A DNA stretch of 11,274 nucleotides, from assembly GCA_003157675.1 (NCBI GenBank), contig PMKG01000384.1, positions 1-11,274 on the forward strand. Reading direction: 5' to 3'. This document shows, one piece after another, positions 1-5,585 of the stretch (the stretch's first letter is position 1; the number at the start of each line of letters is the position of its first letter). The stretch is from Acidobacteriota bacterium (lineage in GTDB: Bacteria > Acidobacteriota > Vicinamibacteria > Vicinamibacterales > Fen-181). The notes under the pieces are model-generated. The model made no database searches and had not been told where the DNA came from. It worked only from the letters and a program-made list of their open reading frames with translations. A program made the position numbers and the translations under genes.

Positions 1-879
1 CTGATGATGGAGCACATCGGCTTCGCGGTGATGACCGAGACGCCCTGCGTGTTCATTAACGTGCAGCGCGGCGGGCCGTCCACCGGGCTGCCGACGCTGC
101 CGGCGCAGGCCGACATGATGCAGGCGCGCTGGGGCTCGCACGGCGACTACGAGATCATCGCTGTCTCGCCCAATTCGCCGCAGGAGTGCTTCGACCTGAC
201 GATCAAGGCCTTCAATCTGGCCGAGCAGTACCGCGTTCCGGCGTTGGTCATGATGGACGAATGCGTCGGCCACATGATGGAGCGCGTGGTCATCCCGAAG
301 GCCGAGGAGATCGACATCTATCCGCGGCGGTACACCTCGGCGCCCCTCGACGAGTACCTGCCGTTCGCGCCCGAACAGGACATGGTGCCCGCGATGGTGC
401 GCGCGGGCCAGGGGTACCGGTTCCACATGACCGGCCTCACGCACAACGAGAAGGGCTACCCGGACATGACCGTCTCGGGCCAGGCCCGCCTGCTCGGCCG
501 GCTCGTCGACAAGATCAAGAAGAACGCCGTGGCCCTCACCGACGTGGTCGCCGACCAGGTCGACGGCGCCGAGGTGGTGGTGATTTCCTACGGCATCACG
601 TCGCGCGTGGCGATGAAGGCGGTCCAGATGGTGCGGGCCAAGGGCCGGCGCATCGGGTCGCTGCGCCTGCGCACGGTGTGGCCGTTCCCCGAGCACGTGA
701 TTCGCGACCTCGCCAAGGACGTGCGGGCGCTGGTCGTACCGGAACTGAACCTCGGACAGATGGTGCGGGAAGTGGAGCGCTGCGCCAAAGGCACCCGGGT
801 CGTCGGCGTGCCCCACGCGGGCGGCACGGTGCACGACCCGGCGGTCATTGCCCAGGCGATCACGGAGGCCCTCCAATGA
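1..879 (+). CDS. korA: 2-oxoacid (2-oxoglutarate):ferredoxin oxidoreductase, alpha subunit, 5'-truncated
   Basis: This is the C-terminal 292 residues of the alpha subunit of a CoA-dependent 2-oxoacid:ferredoxin oxidoreductase. The enzyme decarboxylates a 2-oxoacid to its acyl-CoA and passes the electrons to ferredoxin in the cytoplasm. The reading frame is already open at base 1, so the start lies outside the window; roughly 80-110 N-terminal residues are missing compared with alpha subunits that lack a fused gamma domain. The family signature QRGGPSTGLPT is at residues 22-32 of the visible part. The late motif around RTVWPFPE and PELNLGQMVREVE belongs to the C-terminal transketolase-like domain. 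The stop codon overlaps the korB start (ATGA), showing tight translational coupling. Preference for 2-oxoglutarate over branched-chain 2-oxoacids is inferred from overall KorA resemblance and is not proven; VorB-type specificity remains possible. Confidence 0.93.
   Translation: MMMEHIGFAVMTETPCVFINVQRGGPSTGLPTLPAQADMMQARWGSHGDYEIIAVSPNSPQECFDLTIKAFNLAEQYRVPALVMMDECVGHMMERVVIPKAEEIDIYPRRYTSAPLDEYLPFAPEQDMVPAMVRAGQGYRFHMTGLTHNEKGYPDMTVSGQARLLGRLVDKIKKNAVALTDVVADQVDGAEVVVISYGITSRVAMKAVQMVRAKGRRIGSLRLRTVWPFPEHVIRDLAKDVRALVVPELNLGQMVREVERCAKGTRVVGVPHAGGTVHDPAVIAQAITEALQ
864..868 (+). promoter_or_regulatory. Shine-Dalgarno site for korB
   Basis: GGAGG lies inside the end of korA, seven bases before the ATG at 876. 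It favours that start over the second in-frame ATG at 882. The bases GGAG and CTCC (864-867 and 871-874) could form a small hairpin over this site, so initiation may depend on ribosomes arriving from korA. The pairing is weak and its effect is inference. Confidence 0.7.
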
Positions 880-1721
880 CGATGGAAAACCCTGTCGAAC
901 GCTATCTTCGCACCGACCGCATGCCGCACATCTGGTGCCCGGGCTGCGGCATCGGGACCACGGTGAACTGCTTCACGCGCGCCATCGACGAGAGCGGCAT
1001 CCCCATGGACCGCCTCGCGGTCGTGTCCGGGATCGGCTGCACGGGTCGCGTGGCGGGCTATATGAACGTGGACTCGTTCCACACGACGCACGGCCGCGCC
1101 ATCCCGTTCGCGACCGGCCTCAAGCTGGCCGCGCCGGACATGAAGGTCGTCGTCTACTCCGGCGACGGCGACATGTTCGCGATCGGCGGCAACCACTTCA
1201 TCCATGCCGCGCGGCGCAACCTCGACATGACGGTCATCTGCGTCAACAACCTGACGTACGGCATGACCGGCGGCCAGCTGACGCCGACGACTCCCGAGGA
1301 GGCGATCGCGTCGACGTCGCCCTACGGGAACTTCGAGCATCCCTTCAACCTGCCGTACCTGGCCGAATCGTGCGGCGCGGTGTACGTCGCGCGGTGGACG
1401 ACCTACCACGTTACGCAGATGAAGAAATCGATGAAGGAGGCCCTGCTCAAGAAGGGCTTCTCGTTTGTCGAGATCATCTCGCCGTGCCCGACGCTCTACG
1501 GCCGGCGCAACCGGATCGGCGATTCGCTCGACGAGATGAAGACCTACAAGACGCGCAGCCAGATCAAGAACGGCGCCGACACCAAGGACGTGGACCTCGG
1601 CATGGGCGGCCCGATCGTCGTCGGCAAGTTCGTCGACCGCGAGCGGACGACCTACCAGGACGCGATGGAAGCCTTCTATACGCGCAAGCTGGGCGACCGG
1701 TACGCGCGGGCGAGTCACTAA
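876..1721 (+). CDS. korB: 2-oxoacid (2-oxoglutarate):ferredoxin oxidoreductase, beta subunit (TPP and Fe-S binding)
   Basis: This 281-residue beta subunit binds thiamine diphosphate and one [4Fe-4S] cluster and forms the catalytic centre with KorA. Four cysteines sit where the family places its cluster ligands: Cys21 and Cys24 in WCPGCGIG, Cys55 in SGIGCTGR, and Cys204 in SPCPT. The TPP-binding motif runs from Gly96 (GDGDMF) to Asn124-Asn125, followed by the LTYGMTGGQ segment. The length is normal for the family. I chose the ATG at 876 because a GGAGG site precedes it by seven bases and the N-terminus then matches the usual compact start before the first cysteine pair. It overlaps korA by four bases, and its TAA is followed directly by the korC start. 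The cofactor assignments rest on family knowledge; the residues are seen directly. The substrate is not determined by this subunit alone. Confidence 0.95.
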   Translation: MTMENPVERYLRTDRMPHIWCPGCGIGTTVNCFTRAIDESGIPMDRLAVVSGIGCTGRVAGYMNVDSFHTTHGRAIPFATGLKLAAPDMKVVVYSGDGDMFAIGGNHFIHAARRNLDMTVICVNNLTYGMTGGQLTPTTPEEAIASTSPYGNFEHPFNLPYLAESCGAVYVARWTTYHVTQMKKSMKEALLKKGFSFVEIISPCPTLYGRRNRIGDSLDEMKTYKTRSQIKNGADTKDVDLGMGGPIVVGKFVDRERTTYQDAMEAFYTRKLGDRYARASH

Positions 1722-2285
1722 ATGGCGCAGACGCAAATTCGCATCGGGGGATTCGGCGGCCAGGGCGTCATCCTGAGCGGCATCATCATCGGCCGGGCGG
1801 CCGCGATTCACGGCGGGCTGCACGCCACGCTCATCCAGAGCTTCGGCCCCGAGGCCCGCGGCAGCTCGTCGAGCGCGGAGCTGATCGTCGCCGACGAGCC
1901 GATCCTCTACCCGTACGTCAAGGAAGTCGACATGCTGGTCGTCCTCTCGCAGGACGCCTACGCGAGGTTCACGCCCGCGCTCAAGAAGGGCGGCCTGCTC
2001 GTCACCGAGGCCGACCTGGTCAAGCTGACGCCGCCGGTGCCCGTGGCGAAACACTTCGTCGTGCCCGCGACGCGGCTGGCCGAGGAGATCGGTCGGAAGA
2101 TCGTCCTCAACATCATCACCGTCGGCTTCTTCGGCGCCGTCAGCGAGCTCATCCCGTTCGAGGCGCTCGAACTGGCCGTGAAGGAATCGGTCCCGGCCGG
2201 CACGCTGGACCTGAACCTTCGGGCATTTCGGAAGGGGTACGAGGCCGGCCTCGCCGCGCTCGCCGAGGCCAGGGCCACGGTGTAG
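1722..2285 (+). CDS. korC: 2-oxoacid (2-oxoglutarate):ferredoxin oxidoreductase, gamma subunit
   Basis: This 187-residue protein is the gamma subunit (pyruvate ferredoxin/flavodoxin oxidoreductase gamma domain) of the same enzyme. It begins with the typical glycine-rich segment GGFGGQGV (residues 9-16) and carries SFGPEARGSSSSAE at about 40-53, a hallmark of the domain that contacts CoA and completes the heterotrimer. In many bacteria this domain is fused to the alpha subunit; here it is a separate gene after beta. Its ATG follows the korB TAA with no intervening base and no recognisable Shine-Dalgarno site, so re-initiation after korB is likely. No delta (ferredoxin-like) subunit gene is visible downstream; if the enzyme has one it must be upstream of the window or elsewhere. 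The neighbouring gene holB is functionally unrelated, so the operon probably ends here, although no terminator hairpin is seen. Confidence 0.93.
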   Translation: MAQTQIRIGGFGGQGVILSGIIIGRAAAIHGGLHATLIQSFGPEARGSSSSAELIVADEPILYPYVKEVDMLVVLSQDAYARFTPALKKGGLLVTEADLVKLTPPVPVAKHFVVPATRLAEEIGRKIVLNIITVGFFGAVSELIPFEALELAVKESVPAGTLDLNLRAFRKGYEAGLAALAEARATV

Positions 2286-2315
2286 GGCGATCGCAAGATG
2301 CAGTGATATAGTCAG

Positions 2316-3314
2316 ATGCCCTTCTCCGAGGTGTACGGCCACGCGCGTCCGCTCGACCTGCTGGCCCGGTCCCTCGGCCGCGGCACGCTGCCGCCGAGCC
2401 TCCTGTTCTGTGGGCCCGACGGCGTCGGCAAACGGCTCGTCGCGCGGGTAGTGGCCCAGGCGCTCAACTGCCTGTCGTCGGGCGGGGCCGACGCGTGCGG
2501 GCGCTGCGCCGCCTGTCGGAGAATCGCCGCGGGCACACACCCCGATGTCTTCGTCGAAGAGCCGTCCGAGACCGGACAGATCAAGATCGAGCCGGTCCGT
2601 GCCCTCATCACCGCGGCCGCCTACCGCCCGTTCGAAGGCCGCCGCCGGGTCATCATCATCGACGACGCCGACCGGCTGAATCCCGATTCCCAGGACGCCC
2701 TGCTCAAGAGCCTCGAGGAGCCCGGGCCCTCCACCGTCTTCATCCTCGTCAGCTCGAAGCCGGAGACGCTGCGGGCGACGGTGCGGTCGCGCTGCGCCAG
2801 GGTGAGCTTCGGGCGGCTGGCCGCGGAGGAGGTGGCGAGGGGCCTGGTCGAGCGCTATCACTTCACCGCCGAGGAGGCGCACGCCATCGCGGCCGTCGCG
2901 GACGGCAGCCTGGGACGGGCGCTCGAGGCCGGGTCGGCCGGGTATCTCGAAGCACGGGCCGCCGCGCTGTCGGCGCTCCGGACGGCCGCCGCGGGTGCTT
3001 CACCCAAGGCGCGGCTGCAGGCCGCCGCGGGGCTGCTGCCCGGCAAGTCGACGGCGGCCGCTGATCGTGAAGCCCTCGCTGCGCGTATCATCGTGATTGG
3101 CTCGTTGCTCCGGGACGTCGCGCTCGTGACGCACGGCGGACGGGCCGGACACCTGGCGAACGGCGACCTCGCGGCGGAGATCGAGGAGATGGCGCCGGCC
3201 TTCGACGTCGACCGCGTGCTGAAGGGGTACGCGGCGGCGGACCGGGCGCTGGCGGCACTCGAGAGGAACGCGAACGTGAAGGTGGTCGCGGCCTGGCTGG
3301 CCGTCAATCTATAG
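2316..3314 (+). CDS. holB: DNA polymerase III subunit delta' (clamp loader)
   Basis: This 332-residue AAA+ protein is the delta' subunit of the replication clamp loader, which helps open and load the beta sliding clamp on primed DNA. The N-terminus (MPFSEVYGHARPLDLL) aligns with the usual start of the family and supports the ATG at 2316. A P-loop GPDGVGKR spans 33-40; the residue after the lysine is Arg rather than Thr/Ser, so ATP binding may be weak, as is common in delta' subunits. A zinc module has Cys52, Cys61, Cys64 and Cys67. Walker B is IIIDDADR (113-120), and the SRC motif at 158-160 is the conserved clamp-loader arginine-finger region. The C-terminal helical domain ends in ANVKVVAAWLAVNL. 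The length is normal. It is followed, after an odd spacer, by ricT, an arrangement also known from Bacillus. No clear Shine-Dalgarno site is present. A DnaX (tau/gamma) identity is less likely because the Walker A is degenerate and the protein is short. Confidence 0.93.
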   Translation: MPFSEVYGHARPLDLLARSLGRGTLPPSLLFCGPDGVGKRLVARVVAQALNCLSSGGADACGRCAACRRIAAGTHPDVFVEEPSETGQIKIEPVRALITAAAYRPFEGRRRVIIIDDADRLNPDSQDALLKSLEEPGPSTVFILVSSKPETLRATVRSRCARVSFGRLAAEEVARGLVERYHFTAEEAHAIAAVADGSLGRALEAGSAGYLEARAAALSALRTAAAGASPKARLQAAAGLLPGKSTAAADREALAARIIVIGSLLRDVALVTHGGRAGHLANGDLAAEIEEMAPAFDVDRVLKGYAAADRALAALERNANVKVVAAWLAVNL

Positions 3315-3316
3315 GC

Positions 3317-3344
3317 GGGTTCCGGGCTTCAGGCTCCGGGGTCT
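3317..3344. repeat. Degenerate tandem heptamer tract 1 (G-rich)
   Basis: Four consecutive 7-base units starting at 3317, 3324, 3331 and 3338 read gggttcc, gggcttc, aggctcc and ggggtct. Columns 2, 3 and 5 are invariant (G, G, T). The tract begins two bases after the holB stop. Function unknown; slippage-derived intergenic repeat is the simplest reading. Confidence 0.6.
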
Positions 3345-3376
3345 CGGCGGCGTCACGCTGACTGCGGCTGACCGCC

Positions 3377-3408
3377 TACTGCCTACTACATACTCATTAC
3401 TACTTACT
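3377..3408. repeat. Degenerate tandem heptamer tract 2 (TACT-phased)
   Basis: TACT occurs at 3377, 3384, 3391, 3398 and 3405, exactly seven bases apart, with variable three-base spacers (gcc, aca, cat, act). An additional TACT lies out of phase at 3401. The tract is clearly more AT-rich than its surroundings. It sits 41 bases before the ricT start, so it could be a repeat of neutral origin or could influence ricT transcription; nothing in the sequence decides between these. Confidence 0.65.
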
Positions 3409-3414
3409 TCAGCC

Positions 3415-3424
3415 GCCTGCAGGC
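3415..3424. promoter_or_regulatory. 10-base perfect palindrome upstream of ricT
   Basis: GCCTGCAGGC is a perfect palindrome lying between the TACT repeats and the ricT start, 25 bases before the ATG. A TATCCT box (3434-3439) resembling a -10 element follows, but no -35 match is found at the right distance. The palindrome could be an operator; in GC-rich DNA a 10-base palindrome can also arise by chance. Confidence 0.25.
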
Positions 3425-3449
3425 AACTGACGGTATCCTGAACGGGGAC

Positions 3450-4184
3450 ATGGACGCTCGACCAGACGACGCCATCGTGCTCGTGACGCTGGGCTGCTGC
3501 GGCCGGCCGCAGCCGTGCACCGTCGCGCGGAGCCTCGTACAGAAGCCGCTCCGCCCGGGCACGCCGGTTGTCGTCGAGACCGAGACCGGCCTCGCGTTCG
3601 GCCGCGTCGAGGGCTTCAGGCAGGCATCGGCCGAGGAGGTCGAGCCGCGCCCGGCCGGCGGTCCCCGCGTGCTGCGCGTCGCCGCCGAGGACGACTGCGC
3701 CGTTCGGCGGCGGCAGCAGGCGAGGGAGCGCGAGGCGTTCCGCATCGGCCTCCTCAAGATCCGCGAGCGCGGCCTCGCGATGAAGCTGACGCACGTCGAG
3801 CAGCTCTACGACGGCTCGCGGATGGTGTTCTACTTCACGGCCGAGGGGCGCGTGGATTTCAGGGACCTCGTGCGCGAGCTGGCCGCCGAGTTCCGCACCC
3901 GGATCGAGATGCGGCAGATCGGCGTGCGCGACGAGGCGCGCATGATGGGCGGCTACGGGTCGTGCGGCCGGCCGCTGTGCTGCACCGCGTGGCTGCAGAC
4001 GTTCGAGCCGGTCTCGATCAAGATGGCCAAGCAGCAGGACCTCAGCCTGAACCCGTCGAAGCTGTCGGGGCTGTGCGGCCGGCTGAAGTGCTGCCTGCGC
4101 TACGAGCTGCCCGAAGGCAAGCTCGCCCGGAAGTCCGGCGCCCGCGACCTGGCGCCCGACGACCACGACGACCAGCCGGAATAG
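3450..4184 (+). CDS. ricT: PSP1-domain protein, RicT (YaaT) family
   Basis: This 244-residue protein belongs to the RicT/YaaT family. In Bacillus, RicT acts with RicA and RicF as an Fe-S-containing complex that guides RNase Y-dependent mRNA maturation and also affects sporulation and biofilm formation. The PSP1 region covers roughly residues 40-225. The diagnostic stretch RMMGGYGSCGRPLCC followed by LSGLCGRLKCCLRYE is present, giving a cysteine pattern of Cys172, Cys177-178, Cys209 and Cys214-215 that is typical of the family and suited to bind an iron-sulfur cluster. Extra cysteines lie at 16, 17, 23 and 83. The C-terminal tail after about residue 228 is short, acidic and probably disordered. 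It follows holB as in Bacillus, though separated by a repeat-bearing spacer, and precedes pdxA by 11 bases. The partners RicA and RicF are not in the window, so the Bacillus role should not be assumed here. Confidence 0.9.
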   Translation: MDARPDDAIVLVTLGCCGRPQPCTVARSLVQKPLRPGTPVVVETETGLAFGRVEGFRQASAEEVEPRPAGGPRVLRVAAEDDCAVRRRQQAREREAFRIGLLKIRERGLAMKLTHVEQLYDGSRMVFYFTAEGRVDFRDLVRELAAEFRTRIEMRQIGVRDEARMMGGYGSCGRPLCCTAWLQTFEPVSIKMAKQQDLSLNPSKLSGLCGRLKCCLRYELPEGKLARKSGARDLAPDDHDDQPE

Positions 4185-4195
4185 CCGCCAGACCC

Positions 4196-5074
4196 ATGTC
4201 TCTGCCCCGCATCGCCATCACCGTCGGCGACCCCGCCGGCGTCGGCCCCGAGTTGGTCGATAAGGCCATCCGCGACCCGCACGTGCTGGCCGCGTGCGAG
4301 CCGGTGGTCTACGGCCCGCCCGACGCGGCTCGCTTCGAGCCGGGCGTGCTGTCCGCGGACGCGGGCCGCGCCGCCTACGAGGCGCTCGTCAGGGCGGTCG
4401 AGGACGCCGTCGCCGGACGCGTGGCGGCCATCGCGACCGCGCCGATCAACAAGGAGGCCTGGGCGCTGGCCGGCCTGCCGTGGCGAGGCCATACCGAGCT
4501 GCTCGCGCACCTGACCGGGGCGCCCCGCGTCGCCATGATGTTCTACTCGCGCCACCTCCGGGTGGTCCTGGCCAGCGTCCATGTGGCGCTCGCCGACGTC
4601 CCGAAAGTGCTGACGCTCGAACACATGGTCGGGATCATCCGGCTGGCCGCGTGCGAGCTGCCCAGGTTCGGGTTCGAGCGTCCGAAGCTGGCGCTGACCG
4701 GCCTGAACCCGCACGCCGGCGAGCACGGCCTGATCGGGCGCGAAGACGACGACGTCCTGCGCCCCGCGGTGGAGGCGTGCCGGGCGGCCGGCATCTCGAT
4801 CGAGGGGCCGTTTCCGGCCGACACGCTGTTTGTCCGCGCCGTCCGCGGCGAGTTCGACGCCGTCGTGGCCTGCTACCACGACCAGGGGCTGGTGCCGATC
4901 AAGCTCGTGGCTTTCGGCCACGCGGTCAACGTCACGCTCGGGCTCCCGATCATCCGGACGTCGGTCGATCACGGCACGGCGTTCGACATCGCGGGCCGGG
5001 GCGTCGCCGACCCGGGCAGTCTGATCGAAGCGGTGAGGCTGGCGGCGAGGTTGGCAGCCGCGCGGCGCGGCTGA
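4196..5074 (+). CDS. pdxA: 4-hydroxythreonine-4-phosphate dehydrogenase (short form)
   Basis: PdxA oxidises 4-phosphohydroxy-L-threonine with NAD(P) and a divalent metal in the deoxyxylulose-5-phosphate-dependent route to pyridoxal phosphate. The start (PRIAITVGDPAGVGPEL) is the family N-terminus. Likely metal ligands are His99 in GHTELL, His143 in the LEHM helix and His228 in CYHDQG, matching the spacing of the three histidines in E. coli PdxA. LNPHAGEHG (170-178) and RTSVDHGTAFDIAGRG near the end are also diagnostic. At 292 residues it is shorter than the usual 320-330; the missing part is between the N-terminal strand pair (about residue 40) and TAPINKEA (81-88), a region outside the metal site. 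There is no clear Shine-Dalgarno site, but the gene follows ricT by only 11 bases and precedes smpB by 16, so it is probably co-transcribed and translationally coupled. pdxJ and other pathway genes are absent from the window. Confidence 0.95.
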   Translation: MSLPRIAITVGDPAGVGPELVDKAIRDPHVLAACEPVVYGPPDAARFEPGVLSADAGRAAYEALVRAVEDAVAGRVAAIATAPINKEAWALAGLPWRGHTELLAHLTGAPRVAMMFYSRHLRVVLASVHVALADVPKVLTLEHMVGIIRLAACELPRFGFERPKLALTGLNPHAGEHGLIGREDDDVLRPAVEACRAAGISIEGPFPADTLFVRAVRGEFDAVVACYHDQGLVPIKLVAFGHAVNVTLGLPIIRTSVDHGTAFDIAGRGVADPGSLIEAVRLAARLAAARRG

Positions 5075-5090
5075 GCGGGACGGAACCGAC

Positions 5091-5570
5091 ATGGCCGAGA
5101 AAACCGAGCGCCAGAAGGCGGAGAAGAGCGTCGCCGAGAACCGGAAGGCGTTCCACGACTACCACATCCTCGAGACGTTCGAGGCCGGCGTGGCGCTGCT
5201 CGGTACCGAGGTCAAGGCGATCCGCGAGGGGCAAGTCAACCTGCGCGACAGCTTCGGCCGCGTCGAGGGGGGCGAGCTGTTCGTTCTCAACGTGCACATC
5301 AGCCCGTACAGCCACCGCGGCTACGCGGACCACGAGCCGCTCCGCCGCCGCAAGCTGCTGCTGCACCGGCAGGAGATCAAGAAACTGATTGGCAAGACGA
5401 CCGAGCGGGGCATGACGATCGTGCCGCTGCGGATGTACTTCAAGAATGGCCGCGTGAAGCTGGCGATAGGGCTGGCGAAGGGCAAGAAGGAGTACGACCG
5501 GCGCGAGACGATCAAGCGGCGCGAGGTCGACCGGGAGACCCGCGCCGCCGTCAAGGAGCACCAGAGATAA
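5091..5570 (+). CDS. smpB: SsrA-binding protein SmpB
   Basis: SmpB binds tmRNA and delivers it to stalled ribosomes for trans-translation. The 159-residue sequence matches the family throughout: ENRKAFHDYHILETFEAG near the N-terminus, GTEVKAIREGQVNL (about 38-51), the NVHISPYSH strand, and KLLLHRQEIKKL. The basic C-terminal tail, from about KGKKEYDRRETIKRRE onward, is the part that inserts toward the decoding centre. The length is standard. The chosen ATG is preceded by a poor purine stretch (gggacgga), typical of this window. It lies 16 bases after pdxA, so it is the last gene of the ricT-pdxA-smpB group, and it converges with the secreted-protein gene with only 15 bases between stop codons. 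The partner RNA gene ssrA, often close to smpB, is not found in the window. Confidence 0.97.
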   Translation: MAEKTERQKAEKSVAENRKAFHDYHILETFEAGVALLGTEVKAIREGQVNLRDSFGRVEGGELFVLNVHISPYSHRGYADHEPLRRRKLLLHRQEIKKLIGKTTERGMTIVPLRMYFKNGRVKLAIGLAKGKKEYDRRETIKRREVDRETRAAVKEHQR

Positions 5571-5585
5571 CGCCCGCGCCGCAGG

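Noticed and set aside
2287..2294. GCGATCGC, the core of the cyanobacterial HIP1 palindrome, after korC
   Set aside because: A single copy in GC-rich DNA is not evidence of HIP1 enrichment or of cyanobacterial origin.
588..2882. 764-codon open frame on the minus strand antisense to korB-korC-holB
   Set aside because: The plus strand has three unmistakable genes here. The antisense product is Arg/Ala/Gly/Asp-rich with no recognisable domain, as expected from a shadow frame in GC-rich DNA.
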